Shown: positions 17,924 to 28,423, counted from the stretch's first letter. The stretch: 64,000 nucleotides of DNA from Sedimenticola_A sp040506895 (GCA_040506895.1 JBEVVY010000001.1:3209116-3273115), one strand, 5' to 3'. Numbers and translations are program-made. Notes: generated from the letters alone by a model not told the origin.

Positions 17924-18036
17924 TATTGTTTATTGGACAGAGAAGTTAAATGTCGAATGTCATGCTGCTTGAAAGGCATCAGGGTGAATTGAGCTGTCGT
18001 GGATGGGAATTGCGCTTTATTCAAGCTTTTCAATAG

Positions 18037-18642
18037 TCAATCCTGGCTACCCTTTGTGCTTGTTTTTCTACCCCATAGGTTATGTAGCAGTAGCGCGATA
18101 ATGGAACCAAGAATGGAGTAGGCAATATCTTTTTGGGCGTCCCAGATATCTCCCTGGGTGATCGTCATTAAACAGACCTCGATGGATTGTTCGCAAAAAA
18201 CTTCCATGGCGAGCCACTCCAGGATCTCATACCAGGCGCCGACACCAGTGATAAATAAAAAGGCGATCAAGTAGCTTAATCTTCTGGACATACCCTGATG
18301 GTAAAAGATTTCGAAAAATGGCACGAAAACCAGCAGCCCGAAAAGTAAATGAATCAAGTGGTCGTAATGATTTCGCTCCCAGCCGAACCAGTCCGAAAAC
18401 CAGGTGAAATATGTCATCGTTTCGTAGGTCAGGTGCGCTCCAAAGAGATGAAAGATGACATACACGGTCAGGCTTAAATAAGTCCAGTTGTTGAAGTTAT
18501 AGCGTCTGTCCAGCCAGAGCACTGCAGGGAATAGCGTGACGACCAGGATGTTTTCCAGTGCCCATATGGCGGGGTCGGCTGGGTCTATGGCCAGTGCAAC
18601 CCAGAATATAAAAAAAATGACTGTCAAACTTTTCTTAAACAT
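18037..18642 (-). CDS. DUF2238 / YjdF-like inner membrane protein
   Basis: A polytopic membrane protein of 201 residues with about six hydrophobic segments. Conserved features of the YjdF family are visible: a middle RNHYDHLIHLLFGLL, GAWYEILEWLA, and a GDIWDAQKDIAYSILGS near the C-terminus. Function is unknown for the family. Translation probably begins at the ATG at 18642; a TTG at 18651 is also in frame. It lies alone between the AT-rich island and rtcB, transcribed leftwards. Confidence 0.75.
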   Translation of the reverse strand: MFKKSLTVIFFIFWVALAIDPADPAIWALENILVVTLFPAVLWLDRRYNFNNWTYLSLTVYVIFHLFGAHLTYETMTYFTWFSDWFGWERNHYDHLIHLLFGLLVFVPFFEIFYHQGMSRRLSYLIAFLFITGVGAWYEILEWLAMEVFCEQSIEVCLMTITQGDIWDAQKDIAYSILGSIIALLLHNLWGRKTSTKGSQD

Positions 18643-18748
18643 ATCCGTCAATCGACAGGTGCTGGGTATGTTGAGATGGATTGAATCTTTATCTCGACCT
18701 TTTCACCGATCTCCTCTCGCTCCCTGAGTTGCCATGCAGTTTCTGTTG

Positions 18749-20176
<1,428 letters not shown>

Positions 20177-20182
20177 GCCTCC

Positions 20183-20641
20183 CTAAACATCCACCACGCA
20201 CTGGGCGGTCCAGCGGCCTGTGCTGCTCTCGTATACCGACAGTTCGGTATAGGTGGCGCCCTTTACCTCCACCGCGGGTCTGTGACGCGTAAGCTCGATG
20301 GCTTCACCCCAGGCGGTAGCGTTCAGAACGCCTCCTTCTATGGACACCTGAAAGCGGCTGAAGAGCATCTTGCGGGTGGCCATCTCGTAGATCAGCGCAT
20401 TGAGCCAGTCGGCCAACAGCAGTTCCAGGTCATCGCACTGGCAGTTGAGGGCCACGGCGGTCTGCTGACGTACCGATGCCGGATCGGTGATCACTGCCGT
20501 AAGGGCGACAGCTGCCTGCTCGAATGCGCTGTCCGGGGTGTCTCCACAGCCCCGTACGCCGATATCTGCCTCGTGATGAAAGTGCTCCCATTCAGGCTGT
20601 CCCATATATACTTTATAGCCCACCGGCCCTGCCTCAGCCAT
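20183..20641 (-). CDS. Archease
   Basis: A small acidic protein (152 residues) that stimulates RtcB guanylylation and turnover. The N-terminal HFHHEADIGVRGCG holds the family His/Asp metal site, and the C-terminal TYTELSVYESSTGRWTAQCVVDV is typical. I used the ATG at 20641 (MAEAGPVG); ATG 20605 would remove 12 residues and still keep the domain. It overlaps no other gene and is divergent from pcm, whose ATG is about 70 bases away. Confidence 0.9.
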   Translation of the reverse strand: MAEAGPVGYKVYMGQPEWEHFHHEADIGVRGCGDTPDSAFEQAAVALTAVITDPASVRQQTAVALNCQCDDLELLLADWLNALIYEMATRKMLFSRFQVSIEGGVLNATAWGEAIELTRHRPAVEVKGATYTELSVYESSTGRWTAQCVVDV

Positions 20642-20710
20642 TTGAAAGCAGCCTGGAGTTGCTATGCTTAAGGCAGGTACTCGCGATTGGCTGATTTCGG
20701 GGAAGCTTCC

Positions 20711-21382
20711 ATGGCTGATATGAAGCAGATGCTTGAAGAGATCCTGATGGAGGTCAGCTACACCAGCCGCATGACCGGCCGCGTGGCCTTCAGCGAACGG
20801 GTCATGGAGGCGATGGCGACGGTGCCCCGGCACGCCTTCGTGCCTCCCGAGATGCAGCAGCGTGCCTACCTCAACGGCCCCCTGCCCATCGGCAGTGGTC
20901 AAACCATCTCGCAGCCCTATATCGTCGCCCTGATGACAGACCTGCTCGATTCGGAACCGGATGACGTGGTCCTCGAGGTGGGGACCGGTTCAGGTTACCA
21001 GGCGGCCATCCTCTCGCGGGTGGTGAGGGAGGTCTACTCCCTGGAGATCATCGAGCCGCTGTCCCAACGGGCGGCGGCGACACTTGCCTCGCTCGGTTAT
21101 GACAACGTGGTGTGCAGTGTGGGTGACGGTTACTACGGCTGGGAGGAGGTCGGCCCCTTCGACGGCATCCTTGTGACTGCCGCCGCACCCTCCATACCGC
21201 CCCCCCTGGTGGAGCAGCTCAGGCCGGGGGGTAAGCTGGTGATCCCGGTGGGTATGCCCCATTATCACCAGGAGCTGATGGTGGTGGAGAAGGGCTACGA
21301 TGGCGAGATCGGAACCCGCGATGTGCTCGGCGTGGCATTCGTTCCCCTTACCGGCGATCACGGTAACCTGGAGTACGATTAG
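20711..21382 (+). CDS. pcm: Protein-L-isoaspartate O-methyltransferase
   Basis: SAM-dependent repair enzyme that methylates L-isoaspartyl residues of damaged proteins, 223 residues, cytosolic. Diagnostic segments are VPRHAFVPPEM, PLPIGSGQTISQPYIVALM, the SAM loop VLEVGTGSGYQAAIL and the C-terminal FVPLTGDHG. The start is the ATG at 20711 with GGGGAAG 6 bases upstream; a TTG 24 bases earlier is in frame but lacks a ribosome site. It is divergent from archease-rtcB and convergent with the YbaK-like gene. Confidence 0.95.
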   Translation: MADMKQMLEEILMEVSYTSRMTGRVAFSERVMEAMATVPRHAFVPPEMQQRAYLNGPLPIGSGQTISQPYIVALMTDLLDSEPDDVVLEVGTGSGYQAAILSRVVREVYSLEIIEPLSQRAAATLASLGYDNVVCSVGDGYYGWEEVGPFDGILVTAAAPSIPPPLVEQLRPGGKLVIPVGMPHYHQELMVVEKGYDGEIGTRDVLGVAFVPLTGDHGNLEYD

Positions 21383-21391
21383 TCCTGGTTG

Positions 21392-21862
21392 TCAGACGGT
21401 TTCGTAGAAGTGGCCGTGGCGCGCGCCCCTCATTGCACGGTTGAACTGTTCACCCGACAGGACAATAAGCTGCTCATGGTCGCCGGCCTCGAAATAGACC
21501 CTGGCGAGGGCGGTGAGATCCTCATCCAGCAGGGTCTCCAGACCGTAGGGTGAACCGAGGGGTGGAATGGCGCCGGGCTGACAGTCGACGAACAGCTCCT
21601 CCGCATCCCTCTCCTCCGCCAGGTGGTAGGTTTCGTTCATCTCCTTTTCCACCTGTTTGAGGTTGACCCACTGGTTTGCCGGGATCACCACCAGCAGGAA
21701 ATTTTCACCGTCTTTCAGCACCACGCCCTTGGCCACATGGTCGTCCAGTACGTGGGCCGCGGCAGCGGTTTCGGCGCTCGAGTAGCTCTTCGGATGCGAG
21801 ATGGTGTCGTAACCGATATCGTTCGCTTCAAGGTAGGCCAGTACGGAGGGGGCTATCGCCAT
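21392..21862 (-). CDS. YbaK/ProX-type aminoacyl-tRNA deacylase, copy 1
   Basis: A 156-residue protein of the YbaK/EbsC family, which hydrolyses mischarged aminoacyl-tRNA (for example Cys- or Ala-tRNAPro). The core VAKGVVLKDGENFLLVVIP contains the conserved Lys, and PPLGSPYGLETLLDE and VYFEAGDHEQLI match the substrate pocket and the GDH segment. A second paralogue in this window at 30557 shares the same layout. It is a single gene, convergent with pcm. Specificity cannot be read from the sequence. Confidence 0.85.
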   Translation of the reverse strand: MAIAPSVLAYLEANDIGYDTISHPKSYSSAETAAAAHVLDDHVAKGVVLKDGENFLLVVIPANQWVNLKQVEKEMNETYHLAEERDAEELFVDCQPGAIPPLGSPYGLETLLDEDLTALARVYFEAGDHEQLIVLSGEQFNRAMRGARHGHFYETV

Positions 21863-21928
21863 GCTGTTGTTCCTTTTCTCTCTTCTTTCCCTTGAAAATA
21901 GACCATTTTCAGTGCGCTGACAGCAAGG

Positions 21929-22777
21929 CTATCGCCTGCTTGTGATGCACAGCTCGAAAAAGTCGTCCAGTGCCTCTCCATAGGCGTTGCTGTTGTTCAG
22001 AAAACCCTCGTTGTGCCCCCCTTGCAACTCGAAGAATCTTTTCGGCGGGTTGGCGCTCTGGAACAGCTTTTCGCCGTGGCTGAAGGGGGCGATCTCGTCC
22101 TGCCTGCTGTGGTTGATCATGACCGGTTTGTCGATCTCCTGCAGGTATTGACGGGTGTCGTAGCTGAAGCGGACCAGCAGGCGCACCGGCAGAAAGGGGT
22201 AGAGCTCGGAGGCCAGGTCCGGCACCGAGGTGAAGGAGGATTCGATGACCAGGCCCATGACCTCTCTCCGGGAGGCTAGTTGTGCGGCGACGGCACCACC
22301 CAGCGAGCGGCCGAACAGGACGATGCCGGATGCATCGATGCCGCGTCTCTTCGTCAGGTAGCGCCAGGCAGCCTCCGCATCCAGGTAGGTGCCCTGTTCA
22401 GAGGGTTTGCCCTCGCTCTGGCCGTAGCCGCGGTAGTCGATGATCAGGGTCTGCAGACCGAGCCGGTGAAACAGGGTCAGCGAGTCCATGCGGTGGGAGA
22501 TGTTGCCGGCGTTGCCATGGAAGAAGAGCAGGGTGGCACGGGGCGACTCCACAGGCAGAAACCAGCCGTGCAGCTCGACATCATCCCCGGTCGTGATGGT
22601 GACGTTCTCGTAGGGCAGGCCAAACTGGTCAGGGGTGTAGCTTATCTTTCGTGACGGCAGGTTGGGGTAGTAGATCATGCTGGACTGGGTGAAGAAGAGG
22701 AACAGCGCAATGGCAACGTATCCCAGCAGGAAGATGGTGAAGTAGGGCAGCAGTGATCCCATGTTCATGCGTTGCAT
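21929..22777 (-). CDS. Alpha/beta hydrolase with N-terminal membrane anchor
   Basis: A 282-residue protein with one N-terminal transmembrane helix (LLPYFTIFLLGYVAIALFLF), then an alpha/beta hydrolase domain of the BEM46/ABHD13/YqkD type. The nucleophile elbow is FGRSLGG, the oxyanion loop FFHGNAGN, the acid probably Asp of NHSRQDEIAP and the His in QGGHNEGF. I used the ATG at 22777 with GGA 6 bases upstream; the frame continues further up into ilvA. It follows ilvA by 10 bases on the same strand, so they are probably one transcript. The substrate is unknown, probably an ester at the membrane. Confidence 0.82.
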   Translation of the reverse strand: MQRMNMGSLLPYFTIFLLGYVAIALFLFFTQSSMIYYPNLPSRKISYTPDQFGLPYENVTITTGDDVELHGWFLPVESPRATLLFFHGNAGNISHRMDSLTLFHRLGLQTLIIDYRGYGQSEGKPSEQGTYLDAEAAWRYLTKRRGIDASGIVLFGRSLGGAVAAQLASRREVMGLVIESSFTSVPDLASELYPFLPVRLLVRFSYDTRQYLQEIDKPVMINHSRQDEIAPFSHGEKLFQSANPPKRFFELQGGHNEGFLNNSNAYGEALDDFFELCITSRR

Positions 22778-22787
22778 CTTCTTTCCG

Positions 22788-24035
22788 TCACCTGACCCTG
22801 AAGCCGTGTCCGATGAGTGATTCGACGATCTCGGCAACATGCGCTTTGCCGCGGGTCTCCAGCAGCAGTTCGATCTCGGTCTCTTCCAGTTGCACCTCGC
22901 TCACATCGCGGTTCTGCGAGATCTGCAGAATATTGGACTGGTGGCCTGCCACAAGGGTGGCCAGGGTGGCGATGTTGCCGGGCTTGTCCTGCATGATCAC
23001 CCTGATGCGTGCAATGCGTCCATCGGTCTCAAGGCCGCGCTCCAGGATCCTGGCCAGAACCGTCATGTCGATGTTGCCACCGCTGATCACGAGCACCAGG
23101 TTCTTGCCCGCCACGTCCCTGATATGGCCGTTGTAGAGGGCGGCCAAACCCACCGCACCGGCACCCTCGGCCAGGGTCTTTTCCCGCTCCAGTAGCACCA
23201 TGATGGCGTTGGCGATCTCCTCTTCGCTGACGGTGACGATCTCCGAGACCACCTCGCGGGCGATCGGCAGGGTCAGCTCCCCCACCCGTGCCACGGCGAT
23301 ACCGTCGGCCAGGGTGTTTGCGGTCCGGTGGGGGGTGACACTGTTGGCGGCGATGCTCTCCTTCATGGAGGGCATACGCTCCGCCTCGACGCCAATGATG
23401 CGGGTCTCAGGGCGCAGGGCACGGATGGCGGTACCGATACCCGATATCAGGCCGCCACCACCCACCGGCACCACCACCGTATCCACATCCGGTAGCTGTT
23501 CGACGATCTCCAGCCCGATGGTGCCCTGGCCGGCGATGATCTGCTCGTCGTTGAAGGCCTGGATGAAGGTGCTGTTGCGCTCCCGCTGGATATCCTGTGC
23601 CTTTTCGTACGCCTGGTCGTAGCCGCTGCCGTGGAGGATGATCTCGGCCCCCAGTTCCCGGGTGCCACGGATCTTCGCCAGGGGAGTGGTCTCGGGCATC
23701 ACGATAGTGGCCTGGATGCCGCAGAGACGGGCCGCGTGGGCCACCCCCTGGGCATGATTGCCGGCGGAGGCGGTGATCACGCCGGCCTCTCTCTGGGCCT
23801 GGTCGAGCTGCAGGATCTTGTTCAGTGAGCCGCGCTCCTTGAACGAGCCGGTCATCTGCAGGTTCTCCAGCTTCAGGTGGAGATAACAGCCGGTGAGATG
23901 GCTCAGGCTCTCTGAGAGCGTACAGGGTGTCCGGAACACCGAATCCTTGATTCTCTGATGCGCCGCCTGGATGTCAGACAGATCGACCAACGTCTTTTTC
24001 TCCCTTTCCGAACCCCGCAATACGGGGAATTTCAT
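22788..24035 (-). CDS. ilvA: Threonine ammonia-lyase with C-terminal ACT domain
   Basis: PLP enzyme converting threonine to 2-oxobutyrate and ammonia, 415 residues. The PLP lysine is in TGSFKERGS (near residue 65), the phosphate loop is PVGGGGLISG, and a single ACT-like domain (about 335-415, RVIMQDKPGNIATLATLVAG) ends the protein. This length and single ACT region fit the shorter type of threonine dehydratase and not the two-ACT E. coli IlvA, so the role could be biosynthetic or catabolic. It is transcribed divergently from the amino-acid dehydrogenase at 24106. Confidence 0.92.
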   Translation of the reverse strand: MKFPVLRGSEREKKTLVDLSDIQAAHQRIKDSVFRTPCTLSESLSHLTGCYLHLKLENLQMTGSFKERGSLNKILQLDQAQREAGVITASAGNHAQGVAHAARLCGIQATIVMPETTPLAKIRGTRELGAEIILHGSGYDQAYEKAQDIQRERNSTFIQAFNDEQIIAGQGTIGLEIVEQLPDVDTVVVPVGGGGLISGIGTAIRALRPETRIIGVEAERMPSMKESIAANSVTPHRTANTLADGIAVARVGELTLPIAREVVSEIVTVSEEEIANAIMVLLEREKTLAEGAGAVGLAALYNGHIRDVAGKNLVLVISGGNIDMTVLARILERGLETDGRIARIRVIMQDKPGNIATLATLVAGHQSNILQISQNRDVSEVQLEETEIELLLETRGKAHVAEIVESLIGHGFRVR

Positions 24036-24105
24036 GCTTTACTTAAGATAGTAGAAGAGGTGTAGGGATTTTGCTTAAAAGGCAATAAAAAGAAGGACTT
24101 TGACC

Positions 24106-25221
24106 ATGGGCGAGATCTTCGATTATGTAGATGAGCTGGGCCCTGGAAAGATCATCCATATCTACGAGCCCAACCATAATCTCAAGGCGGTACTGGTGGT
24201 GGACAACGTGGCGGCCGGCCCCGCCATCGGTGGTCTGCGCATGGCCCCCGACGTCAGCACCAAGGAGTGTGCCCGTCTGGCCAGGGCGATGACCCTCAAG
24301 AACGCCGCTGCGGGCCTGCCCCACGGGGGTGCCAAGTCGGTACTGTTCGGCGATCCCAAGATGCTGCGCGAGGAGAAAGAGTGCCTGATCCGCGAACTGG
24401 CCTGTGCCCTGGGTGATATCGAGGAGTATATCTTCGGCCCGGACATGGGTACCGACGAACAGTGCATGGCCTGGATCAGGGATGAGATCGGTAACCGGGC
24501 AGTGGGTCTGCCGCGGGAGGTGGGCGGTATACCGCTGGACGAGATCGGTGCCACCGGCTGGGGTATCAGCAATGCGGTGGACGTGGCCATGCAGTATTGC
24601 GATTTCGAGCTGGACGGTGCACGCATCGTGATCCAGGGCTTCGGCTCCGTGGGCAAGCACGCGGCCCGTTTCCTCGCCGAAAAAGGCGCCAGGGTGGTAG
24701 GTGTGGCCGACTCGAAGGGCACCATCGTCAATCCCGACGGGCTCGACCTGGACACCCTGTTCAGTCTCAAGGCGGACGGCCGCAGCGTCATCGAGTATGC
24801 CGAGGGACAGAAGCTGAAGCGGGATGCGGTGGTCGGTGTCGAGTGCGATATATGGATCCCGGCCGCAAGGCCCGACGTGGTGCACGGCGACAACGTGGAC
24901 CAGGTCAAGACCAGGCTGGTGGTACAGGGCGCCAACATCCCCTTCACCTACGATGCGGAGAAGATACTGCACGAGCGCGGGGTGCTGATCGTGCCCGATT
25001 TCATCGCCAATGCCGGCGGTGTGATCTGCGGTGCCATGGAGTACCAGAACATGAGCCAGAGTGCCGCCATGGAGGTGATCGCAGAGAAGGTCTCGGAGAA
25101 CACCGCCCAGGTTCTCGAGCGGGCAAAAAGCGAGAACATACCGCCCAGGGATGCCGCGGTCGAACTCGCCACCGAAAGGGTCAAGCGGGCCATGACCACC
25201 AGGCGCTGGTCCATTTTCTAG
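24106..25221 (+). CDS. Glu/Leu/Phe/Val dehydrogenase family protein
   Basis: NAD(P)-dependent oxidative deamination of an amino acid to its 2-oxo acid, 371 residues. The size is that of leucine, valine or phenylalanine dehydrogenases and not of the 420-450-residue glutamate enzymes. Visible are GGLRMAPDVS, the catalytic-lysine loop PHGGAKSV, GPDMGT and the Rossmann GFGSVGKHAARFLAEKGA. AGAAGGA stands 8 bases before the ATG at 24106. It is followed 12 bases later by the 2-oxoacid:ferredoxin oxidoreductase genes, so its product is very likely their substrate. The exact amino acid is not resolvable. Confidence 0.9.
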   Translation: MGEIFDYVDELGPGKIIHIYEPNHNLKAVLVVDNVAAGPAIGGLRMAPDVSTKECARLARAMTLKNAAAGLPHGGAKSVLFGDPKMLREEKECLIRELACALGDIEEYIFGPDMGTDEQCMAWIRDEIGNRAVGLPREVGGIPLDEIGATGWGISNAVDVAMQYCDFELDGARIVIQGFGSVGKHAARFLAEKGARVVGVADSKGTIVNPDGLDLDTLFSLKADGRSVIEYAEGQKLKRDAVVGVECDIWIPAARPDVVHGDNVDQVKTRLVVQGANIPFTYDAEKILHERGVLIVPDFIANAGGVICGAMEYQNMSQSAAMEVIAEKVSENTAQVLERAKSENIPPRDAAVELATERVKRAMTTRRWSIF

Positions 25222-25233
25222 TCGAGGCAGGGT

Positions 25234-26157
25234 ATGTATCGCATACGCTTTCACGGTCGCGGCGGTCAGGGAATGAAGACCGCTAGCCGTATCCTCGGCA
25301 CCGCCTTCTTCCGTCGGGGCTTCGAGGTTCAGGATGCCCCCCGTTACGGTGCTGAGCGGCGGGGTGCGCCCATCTTCGCCTTTGTCCGCGCCGCCCGAGA
25401 GCCGATCTATGAGCGTGGCATCATCCGCCGTCCGGACCTGGTGATCGTGGCCGACGATACCCTGGTGCCGGTCCCTGCCGCCGGTGTACTGGCCGGGGCG
25501 GATGAGCACACGGTGATCCTGATCAACACCCACGAGAACGCCGATACCTGGCGTCACCGACTCAACCTCAAGGGGCCGGTTTTGATCCTTCCAGCGGCCG
25601 AAGATGTGGCCGATCGCGCCACCCTGCCTTACGTGGGTGCCGCCTGTGCCGGGGCCGCGGCGGCCCTGGTGGGCGATATCCCCAGGGCGGACCTCGAGGC
25701 CGCCCTGCAGGAAGAGCTGGGTCACCTTGGGGACTCTGTGGTGGCGGAGAATGTCCAGGTCGCCAGCGCCGCTTACGACTACTGTGCCGGGCAGGCCGGT
25801 ATCGTGCAGCAGCGCCCGGCGCTCTCCGCACAACAGTGGGATGAGCCTGAGTGGATCGACCTGCCCTTCGAGCAGAGCGGCATCTCCGCCCCGACTATCC
25901 ACGGCGGGCTCACCAGCGAACTGATGCCTACCGGTTCGTGGCGCACCATGCGGCCGGAGATCGACCTCGAGCGCTGCAACCGCTGCTGGTGGGTCTGCAG
26001 CACCTTCTGCCCGGACAGTGCCATCGACGTGGACGGGGAGGGCTATCCCCATATCGACTATGACCACTGCAAGGGGTGCCTGGTCTGCGTCGCCCAGTGC
26101 CCGCCACACGCCATCGAGGCCCTGCCGGAGCACGCCGAGGGAGGGGATGAGTCATGA
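25234..26157 (+). CDS. 2-oxoacid:ferredoxin oxidoreductase, fused gamma and delta (Fe-S) subunit
   Basis: A 307-residue fusion. Residues 1-185 are the gamma domain (RIRFHGRGGQGMKTASR, DAPRYGAERRGAPIFAFVR), followed by a linker and a C-terminal two-cluster ferredoxin. The second motif is canonical (CKGCLVCVAQCP), while the first is CNRCWWVCSTFCP, with three residues instead of two between the second and third Cys. The last 4 bases overlap the alpha gene (ATGA). The complex decarboxylates a 2-oxo acid to acyl-CoA while reducing ferredoxin; the upstream dehydrogenase suggests branched-chain or aromatic oxo acids. Confidence 0.88.
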   Translation: MYRIRFHGRGGQGMKTASRILGTAFFRRGFEVQDAPRYGAERRGAPIFAFVRAAREPIYERGIIRRPDLVIVADDTLVPVPAAGVLAGADEHTVILINTHENADTWRHRLNLKGPVLILPAAEDVADRATLPYVGAACAGAAAALVGDIPRADLEAALQEELGHLGDSVVAENVQVASAAYDYCAGQAGIVQQRPALSAQQWDEPEWIDLPFEQSGISAPTIHGGLTSELMPTGSWRTMRPEIDLERCNRCWWVCSTFCPDSAIDVDGEGYPHIDYDHCKGCLVCVAQCPPHAIEALPEHAEGGDES

Positions 26158-27407
26158 GCCGCGTACTGATGACCGGTAATGCAGCCGCCGCCTGGGGCGC
26201 CAGGCTGGCGGAGGTGGATTACGTGCCCGCCTTCCCGATCACACCCCAGACAGAGATAATCGAATCCCTCGCCGCCTGGAGCGACAGCGGCGAGATGGCC
26301 GGCAGGTTGGTGACCCTGGATTCCGAACACTCCATGGTCACCGCGGCCGGTGCCGCGGCGGCTACCGGTATCCGGGTCTTCAGCGCCACCTCGAGCCAGG
26401 GGCTGCTCTACGCCATGGAGATGCTCTACACCGTCTCCGGCTGGCGCGCCCCCTTCGTGCTGGTGAATGTCTCGCGGGGGCTCTCTGCCCCCATCACCCT
26501 GGAGCCCGATCACAACGATATCCTGGCGGCCCGGGACAGCGGTTTCCTGCAGATCCACTGCGCCACCTGCCAGGAGGTGCTGGACAGCGTGCTGCTCGCC
26601 TACCGGCTGGGCGAGGATGCGTCGGTGCGCCTGCCGGTGCTGGTGAACATGGACGGCTTCTATCTCTCCTTCACCAGGGAACCCGTGGAGGTGCCAGAAC
26701 AGGAGAAGGTGCGCGAGTTTCTGCCGCCCTTCGATCCGGGTGAGCTGCGCTTCCGGGCCAGCGCCCCCGAGAGCCAGGCGGTGGCGGTGCTGGGTGGCGG
26801 GCCCTACTCCTATTTCCGTTACGAGACCCACCTGGCCGCACGCAACGGGCTGCAGGTGTACGACCGGATCTCTGGCCAGTTCGCCGATCTCTTCGGGCGC
26901 GTTCAGCCTGCAGTGGAGGCCTACCGCTGTGATGATGCCGACGACCTTTTCGTCATGATCGGCTCCTTCGCCACCAAGGCGAAGGCGGCGGTGGACAGCC
27001 TGCGGGATGCCGGCTGGAAGGTCGGCCTGGTGCGTCCCAGGCTGCTGCGGCCGTTTCCTGAACAGGCCCTCAGGGATCTGTTGAGGGAGCGCCGGGCGGT
27101 GGCGGTGATCGACCAGAACATCTCCATGGGAGGGGGTGGCGTGCTGCATGGCGAGATCGCCGCGGCGCTCTACGGCATGCCGGGCGCCCCGCAACTGCTG
27201 GCCAGTTTCATCGGTGGTCTCGGCGGACGGGACATCGCCCAGGAGGAGCTCTTCCAGATCGCCCGCACGGTCCGGGATGCGGCGGACAAGGGCGAACAGC
27301 TGCCGGTGCGGCTGCTCTACACCGATGCCGAACTGAGAGAGACCCGTAAGCTGCAGCGTATCGCACGGGTGGAGCGCAACGAACTGAAGGGGGAGGATGA
27401 GTCATGA
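26154..27407 (+). CDS. 2-oxoacid:ferredoxin oxidoreductase alpha subunit
   Basis: A 417-residue subunit with the pyrimidine-binding domain of TPP enzymes: GNAAAAWGARLAEVDYVPAFPITPQTE at the start (shown here in part as GNAAAAWGARLAEVDY), the catalytic LDSEHSMVTAAGAAAATG segment and AFPITPQTE. The C-terminal transketolase-like domain has VRPRLLRPFPEQALRDLL. Coupled by 4-base overlaps to both the gamma-delta and beta genes, so the three subunits are made in stoichiometric order. The substrate is inferred from context only. Confidence 0.9.
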   Translation: MSRVLMTGNAAAAWGARLAEVDYVPAFPITPQTEIIESLAAWSDSGEMAGRLVTLDSEHSMVTAAGAAAATGIRVFSATSSQGLLYAMEMLYTVSGWRAPFVLVNVSRGLSAPITLEPDHNDILAARDSGFLQIHCATCQEVLDSVLLAYRLGEDASVRLPVLVNMDGFYLSFTREPVEVPEQEKVREFLPPFDPGELRFRASAPESQAVAVLGGGPYSYFRYETHLAARNGLQVYDRISGQFADLFGRVQPAVEAYRCDDADDLFVMIGSFATKAKAAVDSLRDAGWKVGLVRPRLLRPFPEQALRDLLRERRAVAVIDQNISMGGGGVLHGEIAAALYGMPGAPQLLASFIGGLGGRDIAQEELFQIARTVRDAADKGEQLPVRLLYTDAELRETRKLQRIARVERNELKGEDES

Positions 27408-28321
27408 ACGAGACCCGCTTCAAGAGTGTGAAACAGCTCCCCTCCACCCACCTGCTGGGTTCCGGCAATCCCATGTGTGCCGGCTGCGGTGGGCTGGAGG
27501 CGCTGCACGAAATCTACGACATCCTGGGCGAGAAGAGTGTCTTCGTGAATGCCGCCGGTTGCATGACCCTGCTTGCGGTCTACCCCTTTACTCCGTTCAG
27601 GGGCTCCTGGCTTTACACCGCCATGGCGTCGGCGCCTGCCGGTGCCCAGGGCATCCGTGACGCGCTGGATATCCAGCTCGAACGTAAGCGCCTCAGCCGT
27701 GATGAGGATATGCAGGTGGTGGTGCTCACGGGCGACGGCTCCGCTTACGGTATGGGGCTCTCGGCCACCTCCGGGGCGATCGAACGCAACCTGGATTTTC
27801 TCTACATCTGTTACGACAACGAGGGCTACGGCAATACCGGCCAGCAGTACTCCGAGGCGACACCCCATGCCGCCAGGACCTCCACCAGCCGGGTGGGGAT
27901 CGGTTTCACCGGCGACAAGAAACCCCTGTTCGATATCTGGGCTGCCCACAGGCCCGCTTACGTGGCCACGGTGATCGGTGCCGAGCCCCTGGATCTTGCG
28001 CGTAAGATCGAGAAGGCAAAGGCGATCAGGGGGCCGCGTCTGATCATTGCACTCTCGCCCTGTCCAACGGGCTGGGATTTCGATCCGAAGGAGGCGGTGG
28101 AGATCGGCAAGCTGGCGGTGAAGACCGGTATCTGGCCCCTCAAGGAGTATGTCGATGGACAGGTGGTGCACACCAAGGTGCCGACCCGGCGGCTGCCCGT
28201 TGAGCGCTACCTGGAGAAGCAGGGCCGCTTTGCCCACCTGTTCAGGCCGGAGCGCAACGAGGCGATGCTGGTGGAGATACAGGCGGGGGTGGATGCCTAC
28301 TGGGAAGCAGTTGCTGAATGA
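27404..28321 (+). CDS. 2-oxoacid:ferredoxin oxidoreductase beta subunit
   Basis: A 305-residue TPP-binding subunit. GNPMCAGCGGLEALHEI near the N-terminus contains the CxxC that with a later Cys ligates a 4Fe-4S cluster. The TPP motif GDGSAYGMGLSATSGAIERN runs to DNEGYGNTGQQYSEATPHAA near residue 145. It begins in a 4-base overlap with the alpha gene and is the last gene before a 98-base nested palindrome. Together with the two upstream genes it makes a complete enzyme. Confidence 0.92.
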   Translation: MNETRFKSVKQLPSTHLLGSGNPMCAGCGGLEALHEIYDILGEKSVFVNAAGCMTLLAVYPFTPFRGSWLYTAMASAPAGAQGIRDALDIQLERKRLSRDEDMQVVVLTGDGSAYGMGLSATSGAIERNLDFLYICYDNEGYGNTGQQYSEATPHAARTSTSRVGIGFTGDKKPLFDIWAAHRPAYVATVIGAEPLDLARKIEKAKAIRGPRLIIALSPCPTGWDFDPKEAVEIGKLAVKTGIWPLKEYVDGQVVHTKVPTRRLPVERYLEKQGRFAHLFRPERNEAMLVEIQAGVDAYWEAVAE

Positions 28322-28325
28322 AGGC

Positions 28326-28423
28326 CGCGATGTGCCTGGTTGCCAAGGACGCGGTTAAACCATCCGTGGTGGCTTGGCGGCAGCATCCCTGCTGCCGACA
28401 CCTTGGCAACCAGGCACATCGCG
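28326..28423. repeat. Nested palindrome, 23-bp perfect arms
   Basis: Arms at 28326-28348 and 28401-28423 are perfect inverted copies (CGCGATGTGCCTGGTTGCCA... and its complement). Inside the 52-base loop is a second hairpin, GGCAGCA tccc TGCTGCC. It begins 4 bases after the por beta stop and ends 40 bases before the ligase ATG. It could be a mobile palindromic unit that also ends or tunes the operon transcript. There is no T-tract. Confidence 0.75.

Noticed and set aside
24043..26133. Long minus-strand open frame (696 codons) opposite the amino-acid dehydrogenase and por genes
   Set aside because: The plus strand holds unmistakable conserved enzymes with ribosome sites. The antisense frame has no domain and a His/Gly-rich composition typical of high-GC shadows.
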